NCBI GenBank assembly: GCA_905236875.1
Contig: CAJOQT010000042.1
Span: forward strand, 1-49,294
From: an uncultured Prevotella sp.
GTDB taxonomy: Bacteria; Bacteroidota; Bacteroidia; Bacteroidales; Bacteroidaceae
Length of the DNA: 49,294 nucleotides
Direction: 5' to 3'
In this document: positions 35,363 through 43,800 of the stretch, in pieces
How the letters are laid out: every line of letters begins with the position of its first letter
Position numbering within the stretch: the first letter of the stretch is position 1
Translations under genes and position numbers: made by a program
Notes under the pieces: generated by a model
What the model was told of the DNA's origin: nothing
The model's database searches: none
Seen by the model: only the letters and a program-made list of their open reading frames with translations

Positions 35363-36730
35363 ATGATGAAAAAAGTTCTTTTCCTGTTTTTGGCATTCTT
35401 TACCCTGCTGCCGTTGGGTGCGCAGATTCGTGGATATGATGTTGAGGTGAAGGTGGTGCCCGACCATTTGGACTGGACATACAAGACTGGCGAGACCGCT
35501 ACATTCAGAATTTCCGTAACCCGTTCAAATACGCTCCTTAAAGATGTCACCATTGACTATGCCGCAGGGCCGGAGATGTATCAGGATGTTAAGAAAACAG
35601 GTGTCGTGCTGAAAGATGGTACGTTGACGCTGAAGGGCAAGATGACGAAGCCGGGTTTCTATCGCGTCGATGTGACTGCCCATGTTGGGGGCAAGGATTA
35701 CAAGGGGGCCTGCGGAGCAGCCTTCTCGCCAGAGAAACTGGTGCCGACGACGGTGATGCCACAGGACTTTGCCGCCTACTGGCAGAATGCCATCCAAGAA
35801 GCCCGTAAGGTAAATCTCAATCCCACAAAACGCCTGTTGCCCGAACGTTGCACGAAGGATGTTAACGTCTATGAGGTGTCGTTCCAGAACATCCAAGAGA
35901 ACTGGCGTACCTACGGCATTCTCTCCGTACCCGTCGATAAAAGTGGTGACCCGGCGAAAGCAACCAAGTATCCTGCACTGCTGCGTGTTCCTGGTGCCGG
36001 AGTACGTCCCTACGGCGGCGACATCTATTCTGCCTCACAGGGTGTCATTACGCTCGAGATAGGTATTCACGGCATCAGTGTGACGATGGAACAGAAGGTC
36101 TATGACGATGTGTTCAACGGTGCCCTGATGTGCTATTGGAACTTTGGTATGGATAATCGTGACGACAGCTATTACAAGCGTGTGGTGTTGGGATGTATCC
36201 GCGCTATCGACTATCTCGAACAATATACCCCGTGGAACGGGCAGAAACTGGGTGTGACGGGAAGCAGTCAGGGTGGTTTCCTGACGTTATCGACGGCTGG
36301 TCTTGACAAGCGCGTCACCTGCTATGCTCCGGTGCATGCTGCACTTTGCGACCATACGGCTTCGCTGAAGGGCGTGGCTTGCGGATGGCCTCATTACTTC
36401 TATGGATTAAGTGTTGAAGGTTTAGCGTTGAGAGATGTCTGGTCTGACAATGTAAAGTCTCTCAACACTCAACCTTCAACACTTAACAAAATTATCACCT
36501 CGCGCTATTACGACGGCGTGAACTTTGCCCGTCTGATTACCAATGAGCAGAAAGGTTGGTTCTCGTTCGGCTATAACGATGATGTGGTGCCGCCAACCAC
36601 TGCTTGGGCAACCTACAACACGGTGACAGGACCGAAGGAGATTTCTCCCTATCAGGCAACGTGGCATTTCTGGTTCCAGGAGCAGTGGGACGAATGGGAA
36701 AACTGGCTGTTGAAAGAATTGAAGAGTTGA
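35363..36730 (+). CDS. Secreted CE7-type (AXE1) carbohydrate esterase
   Basis: A 455-residue exported esterase; the signal peptide ends near PLGAQ. An N-terminal beta domain (about 25-130) precedes an alpha/beta hydrolase domain of the acetylxylan esterase (CE7) type, with nucleophile S302 in TGSSQGGF and the histidine region WHFWFQEQWDEW at the end. It probably removes acetyl groups from mannan, given its neighbours. I started at the ATG at 35363; ATGs at 35357 and 35366 are equally possible. An 80-base inverted repeat (36407-36486) is inserted in frame between HYFYG and ITSRYYDGVNFA, adding about 25 residues. Confidence 0.8.
   Translation: MMKKVLFLFLAFFTLLPLGAQIRGYDVEVKVVPDHLDWTYKTGETATFRISVTRSNTLLKDVTIDYAAGPEMYQDVKKTGVVLKDGTLTLKGKMTKPGFYRVDVTAHVGGKDYKGACGAAFSPEKLVPTTVMPQDFAAYWQNAIQEARKVNLNPTKRLLPERCTKDVNVYEVSFQNIQENWRTYGILSVPVDKSGDPAKATKYPALLRVPGAGVRPYGGDIYSASQGVITLEIGIHGISVTMEQKVYDDVFNGALMCYWNFGMDNRDDSYYKRVVLGCIRAIDYLEQYTPWNGQKLGVTGSSQGGFLTLSTAGLDKRVTCYAPVHAALCDHTASLKGVACGWPHYFYGLSVEGLALRDVWSDNVKSLNTQPSTLNKIITSRYYDGVNFARLITNEQKGWFSFGYNDDVVPPTTAWATYNTVTGPKEISPYQATWHFWFQEQWDEWENWLLKELKS
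36407..36486. repeat. 80-base heptamer-built palindrome inside the esterase gene
   Basis: The arms 36407-36435 and 36458-36486 are inverted copies matching at 27 of 29 positions, with a 22-base centre. Each arm is itself made of 7-base units (GTGTTGA, AGGTTTA, GCGTTGA; and ACACTCA, ACCTTCA, ACACTTA). The open frame is kept. Confidence 0.85.
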
Positions 36731-36750
36731 GAGATTGAAAAATTGAAGTA
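36719..36750 (+). repeat. Octamer repeat across the esterase/GH26 junction
   Basis: Four TTGA-headed 8-base units (TTGAAGAG, TTGAGAGA, TTGAAAAA, TTGAAGTA) begin in the last esterase codons, include its TGA stop and end eight bases before the GH26 ATG. Confidence 0.7.
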
Positions 36751-36758
36751 GTTAAAAT

Positions 36759-37868
36759 ATGAAGAAATTATCGGTGATAGCATTGGTTGGCTTGCTGACG
36801 GCAGCCTGCACAGCGACAAAGGAACTAAAGGAACAAATGCCGGCCGAACAGCTCGCGGCCCGTTTGAACGCCTTGGTACAAAAGGGCTACATGTTCGGTC
36901 ATCAGGATGATCCTATGTATGGCCTGACGTGGGAATACGTCAAGGATAGTAGCGACGTGAAGAACGTTTGTGGTGACTATCCTGCCGTTATGGGCTTCGA
37001 ACTCGGCGGCATCGAGATGGGTGAGGAGAAGAGTCTTGATAGCGTACCTTTTACCCGTATTACGGAAGAAGTCAGGAATCACTATCGTCGCGGAGGTATC
37101 ATCACCCTCAGCTGGCATCCGCGTAACCCTATTACCACTATTGAAGGCGGCGGCAGGGCAGGACAGAAGTTCCCAGAGGGAACGGCTTGGGATGTTTCTG
37201 ATTCTACGGTGGTCAGGAGCGTCTTGCCTGGTGGCGCACAGCATGAGAAGTTCCAAGTGTGGATGCAGCGTATGGCAGAGTTTCTCAAGACGCTGACTGA
37301 TGATGACGGCAAGCCAATTCCTATCATCTACCGTCCTTGGCACGAGAATACTGGTTCTTGGTTCTGGTGGGGAGAAAAACTTTGTACAGCCGAAGAATAC
37401 AAAGCCCTGTGGAACATGTTGCAGGACTATCTGACCGAGCAGGGCTTCGATAATCTTGTCTGGGCCTATTCGCCAGGTATGGCTGCCGACCTGACGGAAG
37501 AGAAGTATCTGGAGCGCTATCCTGGCGACGACCGTGTGACAGTGGTAGGTATTGATGGCTATCAGTGGGGTTCGAGAGAGGACTTCATGACACAGCTCGA
37601 CCAGAACCTCAAGATGTTGACAGAGTTTGCCCAAAAGAGGGGCAAGATTGCTGCGCTGACGGAGTGCGGATTAAAGAACCTGTCGGAACCCGACTGGTGG
37701 ACGGCAGCCTTGAAACCCGTTGTCGAGAAGTACCCCATCAGTTACTTCCTGGTATGGAGAAACTACAAGGAGGAGTGGTTCGGTCCTTCGCCAGTGAAGC
37801 CCGATGCACCTTATTTCAGGGAATTGTATGATTCAGAGAACTCGTTGTTCTTGAATGATATTAAATGA
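36759..37868 (+). CDS. GH26-family beta-mannanase lipoprotein
   Basis: A 369-residue lipoprotein (lipobox TAAC, C17). The GH26 signature YRPWHENTGSWFWWG holds the acid/base E196; the nucleophile is E302 in ALTECGLK. GGIITLSWHPRNP and the C-terminal SYFLVWRNYKEEW also fit. In Bacteroides fragilis a GH26 enzyme of this kind releases mannobiose, which an epimerase turns into mannosylglucose for a GH130 phosphorylase. Here the epimerase and transporter genes follow but the phosphorylase is a relic. Preceded by octamer repeats. Confidence 0.9.
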   Translation: MKKLSVIALVGLLTAACTATKELKEQMPAEQLAARLNALVQKGYMFGHQDDPMYGLTWEYVKDSSDVKNVCGDYPAVMGFELGGIEMGEEKSLDSVPFTRITEEVRNHYRRGGIITLSWHPRNPITTIEGGGRAGQKFPEGTAWDVSDSTVVRSVLPGGAQHEKFQVWMQRMAEFLKTLTDDDGKPIPIIYRPWHENTGSWFWWGEKLCTAEEYKALWNMLQDYLTEQGFDNLVWAYSPGMAADLTEEKYLERYPGDDRVTVVGIDGYQWGSREDFMTQLDQNLKMLTEFAQKRGKIAALTECGLKNLSEPDWWTAALKPVVEKYPISYFLVWRNYKEEWFGPSPVKPDAPYFRELYDSENSLFLNDIK

Positions 37869-37878
37869 TATTGGATAA

Positions 37879-38016
37879 ATGGATTTTGAAGAGAGAGTAA
37901 GGCTCTGCGTGCCCGTCATGAGGAGCTTTTGAGTCGTAAGAATGAACCCGTGGAGTGGGGGAATGGTATCTATGAGAAGTGGAATCATTGCAAAGAATCG
38001 ACAGAATAATTCATAA
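37879..38016 (+). pseudogene. Relic of a GH130 mannosylglucose phosphorylase gene
   Basis: An ATG at 37879 opens MDFEERVR, then a single-base frame change at about 37901 leads into ALRARHEELLSRKNEPVE and WGNGIYEKW (frame from 37902). This resembles the N-terminal helix and RKNEP-E-GNG-Y motif of GH130_1 phosphorylases. After about 37980 another frame reads GIIAKNRQNNS and stops at 38016, possibly the old C-terminus. So the gene seems to have lost a base near its start and almost all of its interior. Its position, between GH26 and the transporter, is where this enzyme occurs in the B. fragilis mannan operon. The family call rests on motif memory, not a search. Confidence 0.65.
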
Positions 38017-38053
38017 TAACGAAAAAACATTATAACGTAATAACGCTAAAATT

Positions 38054-39394
38054 ATGGCAACTTTAAAAGAAAAAATCGGCTATGCACTTGGTGATGCTGC
38101 GGCTGGCGGTATCACATGGAAAGTGATGTCAATCGCTTTTCCATTGTTCTTCACAAATGTTTTTGGACTGACTGTGGCTGATACGGCTACCCTGATGCTC
38201 ATCGCACGTATGTTCGATGTGGTCACCGACCCCATGATGGGTTCGCTGGCCGACCGCACACAAAGTCGGTTCGGTACCTACCGTCCTTGGCTCATCTATG
38301 GTGCCATTCCCTTTGGACTCATCTTCGCGCTGTTGCTATATACCCCGGACTTCGGTATGACGGGCAAGCGTATATGGGCTTATTCGCTTTATCTGCTGAT
38401 GATGGCAGTCTATACTGCTGTCAACGTGCCTTATGGTTCTTTGTTGGGTGTGATGACTGACGATGACTATGAGAAAAACCAGTTCTCTTCGTTCCGTATG
38501 GTAGGTGCCTACGCTATGGGATTCATCGTTCTTTTCTCGTTTCCTTATCTGCAGAAGTTTGTAGGTGGCTCTGATCAGCATCAGTATGCGGTCTTGGGCG
38601 CGTTCTTTGGTGTGTTGGCAACAGTAGGCACGTTAGCTTGTGGCCTGATGACCAAAGAGCGTCTGAAACCAGTGCGTGCCGAGAAGTTCTCATTCAAACC
38701 CTTTGGCGACCTCTTCCGTAATAAGCCGTGGGTAATTCTGACACTCATCGGTGTCTGTATGAATTTCTTTAATGGTTTCCGATATGCTGTGGCTGGTTAT
38801 ATGTTCGAATACATCATGCATGGTGAGGTGACAGTTGGTAGCTTTATTATCAGTTACACTTCATTTATGATGTTTGGCGAGGCCACATGTATGGTATTTG
38901 GCGGTGTATCGCCGATATTCACAAAATGGGTAGGCTCTAAGCGTATGGCTTTCGTTTGGGCAGGTGTCATCTGTGTGGTGACCTCAATACTCTATTTCTT
39001 CATTCCTATGGATCCTTCGAGTATCTGGATGATGATAGCTGTAGTCATCTTGACATCTGTCGGTATTGGCATCTATTCACCCCTATTGTGGTCTATGTAT
39101 GCAGATGTTGCTGACTATGCCACAGAGAAGAACGGCACCTCTTCAACGGGCCTTATCTTCTCGTCTGGTACGATGGCTATGAAGTTCGGAACAGCCATTT
39201 CCGGTTCATTGGTAGCACTGCTGTTGGGTGTGGCCGGATTTGCCTCAGGTACAGATGATGCAGGCCAGACCGTCATCACCATTACTGACATTGATTCCGT
39301 GCAGCGCATGATTTGGGCTTTGTTCTCTGTATTCCCTGCTATCATTGCGGGCATCATGGTAGGGCTGCTCTATATCTATCCGATTAAGAAATAA
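38054..39394 (+). CDS. GPH-family sugar:cation symporter
   Basis: A 446-residue inner-membrane transporter with about 12 membrane helices. The N-terminal GYALGDAAAGGITWKV, the cytoplasmic loop ARMFDVVTDPMMGSLADRTQSRFGTYRPW and VPYGSLLGVMTDD identify the glycoside-pentoside-hexuronide (MelB-like) family. Given its place between the mannanase and epimerase genes, it probably imports mannobiose or related oligosaccharides, as the equivalent gene does in the B. fragilis mannan operon. It has no promoter of its own that I can see; the gap upstream holds the GH130 relic. Confidence 0.88.
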   Translation: MATLKEKIGYALGDAAAGGITWKVMSIAFPLFFTNVFGLTVADTATLMLIARMFDVVTDPMMGSLADRTQSRFGTYRPWLIYGAIPFGLIFALLLYTPDFGMTGKRIWAYSLYLLMMAVYTAVNVPYGSLLGVMTDDDYEKNQFSSFRMVGAYAMGFIVLFSFPYLQKFVGGSDQHQYAVLGAFFGVLATVGTLACGLMTKERLKPVRAEKFSFKPFGDLFRNKPWVILTLIGVCMNFFNGFRYAVAGYMFEYIMHGEVTVGSFIISYTSFMMFGEATCMVFGGVSPIFTKWVGSKRMAFVWAGVICVVTSILYFFIPMDPSSIWMMIAVVILTSVGIGIYSPLLWSMYADVADYATEKNGTSSTGLIFSSGTMAMKFGTAISGSLVALLLGVAGFASGTDDAGQTVITITDIDSVQRMIWALFSVFPAIIAGIMVGLLYIYPIKK

Positions 39395-39397
39395 CGT

Positions 39398-40726
39398 ATG
39401 CTGGAGAAGGTTTCAACGATGAGACATGAAATGCAGGATGTTTTGCAGAACAACATCCTGCACTTTTGGCTTACGAGGATGATAGACCGTGAGAACGGCG
39501 GTTTCTATGGTCGCATCGACGGACACGGACAGTTGCATCCGGAAGCAGAGAAGGGTGCTATCCTCAATGCCCGCATCCTCTGGTCGTTCTCGGCGGCGTA
39601 TCGTGTGTTATCCCATGAGTCCCATGAGTCTAATGAGTCCCATGAGTCTAATTTTTCCCAGCTCTACCTGGAGGCTGCCACTCGTGCCAAAGACTACATC
39701 ATTGACCACTTTATCGATAAGGAGTATGGCGGTGTGTATTGGAGTGTCGATTTTAAAGGTAACCCACTTGACACCAAGAAGCAGTTTTATGCCATCGGGT
39801 TTGCCATCTACGGATTGTCGGAATATGCCCGTGCCACGGGCGACCGCGAGGCACTTGACTATGCTATCCAGCTCTACGAGTGTATCGAGGAACATGCCTT
39901 CGATCCACAGCACAACGGCTACATTGAGGCCTGCACCCGTGAATGGGGAGAGATAGCAGATATGCGCTTGTCGGAATTCGACGCCAATTATCCCAAGTCG
40001 CAGAATACTCATCTGCACATTATTGAGCCTTATACGAATCTCTATCGGTGTATCAGGGAAATGCAGGCGGCTACAACATGCAACTACGTACCAGTTCTTG
40101 GATCAGTGCTGCCTATTGACATCGTTGTCCCGATAGAGACTCTTGCACGTATTGAAGGTTCATTGCGTAATATCATCGACATCTTCACCGACCGCATCCT
40201 GAATCCTGAAACCCATCATCTGGATTTGTTCTTCGAGATGGATTGGACACGTGGGGCAGGTCATCTGGAGAGCTATGGACATGATATCGAGTGTTCCTGG
40301 CTGATGCATGAGGCGGCCTTGGTGCTTGGTGACCAGAAGGTGTTGAGAAAAGTGGAACAAGTAGTACGCGAGGTAGCCAAAGCTTCGGAAAAGGGTTTAA
40401 GGCCTGATGGTTCCATGATACATGAAGCTAACCTGGATACTGGTCACGCTGACGAAGACCTTCATTGGTGGGTTCAAGCGGAGAATGTTGTGGGATGTTT
40501 TAACATCTATCAGTATTTCGGCGATGAATCGGCATTGGAAAAGGCTTGGCGTTGTTGGGACTACATCAAGCAGAACCTTATCGACTACGAGAATGGAGAG
40601 TGGTTCTGGAGTCGTCGCCCGGACGGAACGCTTAATCTTGAAGATGACAAAGCGGGCTTTTGGAAGTGTCCTTACCACGATAGCCGCATGTGTCTGGAAA
40701 TTATGGAAAGGGTGGAGTCGATGTAG
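39398..40726 (+). CDS. Cellobiose 2-epimerase-like (AGE-family) sugar epimerase
   Basis: A 442-residue cytosolic (alpha/alpha)6-barrel protein of the N-acylglucosamine/cellobiose 2-epimerase family. Visible elements are FWLTRMIDRENGGFYG, the His motifs in GHLESYGHDIECSWLMHEA (shown in part here) and HADEDLHWWVQAENVVG, and WFWSRRPDG near the end. It should convert mannobiose to mannosylglucose after import. It starts 3 bases after the transporter stop, so the two are co-translated. A run of four 9-base repeats adds a Ser-His-Glu stretch in an early loop. Confidence 0.88.
   Translation: MLEKVSTMRHEMQDVLQNNILHFWLTRMIDRENGGFYGRIDGHGQLHPEAEKGAILNARILWSFSAAYRVLSHESHESNESHESNFSQLYLEAATRAKDYIIDHFIDKEYGGVYWSVDFKGNPLDTKKQFYAIGFAIYGLSEYARATGDREALDYAIQLYECIEEHAFDPQHNGYIEACTREWGEIADMRLSEFDANYPKSQNTHLHIIEPYTNLYRCIREMQAATTCNYVPVLGSVLPIDIVVPIETLARIEGSLRNIIDIFTDRILNPETHHLDLFFEMDWTRGAGHLESYGHDIECSWLMHEAALVLGDQKVLRKVEQVVREVAKASEKGLRPDGSMIHEANLDTGHADEDLHWWVQAENVVGCFNIYQYFGDESALEKAWRCWDYIKQNLIDYENGEWFWSRRPDGTLNLEDDKAGFWKCPYHDSRMCLEIMERVESM
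39611..39646 (+). repeat. 9-bp tandem repeat in the epimerase gene
   Basis: Four units (TCCCATGAG, TCCCATGAG, TCTAATGAG, TCCCATGAG) encode SHESHESNESHES. The unit is three codons, so copy changes keep the frame. Confidence 0.85.
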
Positions 40727-40760
40727 AAGAACCAACTTTTTCAGTATCAGACACAATCTT

Positions 40761-40780
40761 GCAACCTTGCATAAGGTTGC
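40761..40780 (+). terminator. Small hairpin after the epimerase gene
   Basis: GCAACCTT (40761-40768) pairs with AAGGTTGC (40773-40780). It is the first of two hairpins between the epimerase and tamB stop codons. Confidence 0.45.
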
Positions 40781-40793
40781 TAAGTCACACAAT

Positions 40794-40831
40794 CAGCTAA
40801 GGCATCCGATGTGGATGCCTTAGCTGGTTTT
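40794..40831. terminator. Terminator between the mannan locus and tamB
   Basis: CAGCTAAGGCATCC (40794-40807) pairs with GGATGCCTTAGCTG (40813-40826) over a 5-base loop, followed by TTTTC. This is a strong intrinsic terminator for the mannan operon and may also serve tamB from the other side. Confidence 0.8.
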
Positions 40832-43800
40832 CATTCGTTTGGCGGGATGTGGGTAGTGGAGTCCCTACGGTGAATACCGAAGAGGTCGGGCAGGGAAGAG
40901 AAGTCTTTCTTCAAGATGAAGCCAAGGCCCTGTGTGTTGAGGCTGGAGCGGGTGAAGTAGCGGTCGTTGGTTTGGTTGTACATCTTGATGGAGATGGAGC
41001 CGCTGGGTGTCAGCAGGTACTGCACGTCGAAGTCGCCGATGAACGAGGTGGTGGCTGTGGTAGTACGGTCGCGGTAGCCGAATTGTCCGTTGAGCAGCAG
41101 TCGGTTGTTGAGCAGTCGTCCGCTGATGAGACCTTCGTATTCAGCATTGTTCCAGCCTTCGTCGCCTGTAGAGATGTTAGCACCGAAGTTCCACTTATTG
41201 TTGTTGACTACGTTCTTCAATAGAGCGTTGAGCTGGCTGGATATGGTACCGCTGAGCAGGCTCTGCATGGCGAGCGATGTCTGGCTTTGCTGCGTCTGCC
41301 CCTCGGCGGTGGCATTGTTGCCGGTCTGCGGATAGAAGCGCCCGATGCCCAGCAGATATAGTACCTGCTGGTTCATCTCTTGCTGGCCGTTGATGACCGA
41401 GCGTACCATCTGCTGCTCGTCAGCGCTGACGGTGGGCATGGTGAGGTCGAAATCGACCTGTGGCGACTGTGCTCGTCCGCCGATGTTCATCAGGCAGTTG
41501 ACGCGCACAGTGTTGTTGGAGAAGGAACGTCCGACGTTCAGATCCGAGAGCGACACGCCGTTGACGGTATGCATGGCCTGTAGGTTGAGTTGTGCGTCGA
41601 ACGGTGCTCCGCCGAAGACGATGGTGCCGCCTTCCTGGAAATTGAAACTTTTCTTGATGAGTTCCTGGATGGTCATGTCGTAGGTGCCGTCGCTGACGGT
41701 GTAGGTGCCGAACATCTGGAAGCTACCTTTATTATAATAAGATGCACGAAGTGTCCCGTCACCGTGCAGCGTGATGTAGTCGGCTGTCTTTGCGTCCATT
41801 AGCAGGCGTACTGTAGCATCGGGTGTGCAGCGTATGATGAAATTCAGGTAGATGTTGGTGGAGGCTTCGTTACTCGTGCGGGCGTTTGTGTCGCCTTCGG
41901 TTGACGACTGGAGGCTTCCCCACTGGATGAACTCCTGGTTGGTGATGGCATCGGGCATACTTACGTTATAGACGAAGGTGGAATTGGCTTCGGGGGTCAC
42001 GTCGATGTCGAAGGTAACCCGTCCCGGTCGTCCTTGTATGGTTACTTGTCCTGTTCCATATACCGTACCATAGAATGTATCACTGCCGAAGTCGTGGAAG
42101 TCGTATGCCAGCAGATTCTCAGCTTCGATGTTCAGGTCGAAAGTCATGCGTGTCAGGTGTTGGTGGTGCAGGTAACCGTTGACGACGGCCTTGTGACCGT
42201 CGCGGTCATAGATGGCACAGCGGTGTATCTCGATGTCGTCGGGTATAAAGATGATTGTGTCGGAACGCAGGGCATAGGTGGTGTTGAGCTGACGCACATC
42301 CAACTCGCCATTGATGACTATCAGGCCAGTCATATTGATGTTGTCCAGTGGACCATAGAGCCGTACTCCGCCTTGTGCCTGACCCTCCACGCGGTCGGCA
42401 AACGAGTCTGTAAACGAGCGGGCAAACTCGATGGGTGAGTCGATAGCCTTAATATCGAGGTCGATGTAGCCAGGACTCGACGGGTCGATGTATCCGCTGA
42501 CGAGTGTCATCGATGCCGGTCCGTTGTTGGCAATGGCGTCAATGTCGATGGTCTTCTTCTCGTTGTCCCACTGTGCCTTTGCCTTGAGCACGCCCATGCG
42601 CCCGTGTTCGAAGAGAAAGTCCCTGACTGTCAGGTCGGCTTCGGCTTGCGGATTGTCGAAGAGCGAGGATACATAGGCTGTTCCACTGGCCATTCCTCCG
42701 AAATCGACGGAGTGGAAGTTGACGAGGTTGAGCACATATTCGACATCAACATCGACCAGATCGACAGTGATGGAGTCGGCGGGCGACTTTGATGCCCGTC
42801 CGTTGACAGTGATGTGCTGTTGTCCGTGCTTGATAGAGAAGTCGCTGACAGTCACGTTGTTCTTGGCATAGATAATCTCGGCAGGCGACACCTGCCAGAG
42901 GCTGTTCTGGACGGTGAGCTGCGAAGGCAGCACATTGATGATACCCGTATGTTGGCCATCGGGTGCCAAGAAGAAGTGGCTGGCTGTGTTCAGCGTGCCG
43001 CTCATGCGGTTCTCGGCATGATTGTCCCAGTTGAATGACGCGTTGAGACGGTTGTCGGCAGCACCTGCCCGCAATGACAACGAGAGGGGGATTCCGTCGT
43101 CCATGTGCTTGACGATATCAATGGCACAGCGCAGCGTGTCCGTTACATTTCCTACATGCAGCGCCGCGTTGGTATATTGTCCGCCGTCATAGGTAAATGC
43201 CGGACAGCTACCCATGATGCTGACTGACTGCTGACGGTCGTTGATGAAGCCACTGAGCATTAGCGGCTCCTCGAGTTTTAGGGAAATGTCTGTCAGCTGG
43301 TTGAGCCAGTCGGAACGGAACAACTCAACCTGGAAGGCGAAATCGTTGTCTGTAGGACGTATGGGAGGAAGTCCCGGTAGTGTCGGCAGGTAATCGCCTA
43401 CAAGGTTAGCAAGGCTCTGGGGCAGGGTGGCGTAGTCGAAGTATCCTTTGAGTAACATGGTGGCAAAGTCACTTTTCAGAACGAGGAAATGCTGGTTCTG
43501 GTCATCGTATCCGCTGGTCAGTATCAGGTTCTTCAGATGGTAGTTGCCGTTTGTCGATGTCATGTTGAGATGGCTGATATCAATGGTGCCTGTGGCGTCG
43601 TTCAGGTTGCTGGCATCGAAGTCGGCAGAGATGTCGGCACTGAAGGTCGCATCGTCCCATTGGCGTGTCAGATTAAGCAATGCAGGACGGAAATCAGAGA
43701 TGTTGGCATCCAGCCGAATGAACTTCGCCTTTCCCTTACCAGTCATCTGTCCGTCGAGCGTCAGTTTAATGTTGGGGTCGTCTATTGTAAGGCTTCCGCT

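Noticed and set aside
37879..37932. A short functional peptide gene before the transporter
   Set aside because: The frame from the ATG stops after 17 codons; the neighbouring frames give GH130-like motifs, so decay explains it better.
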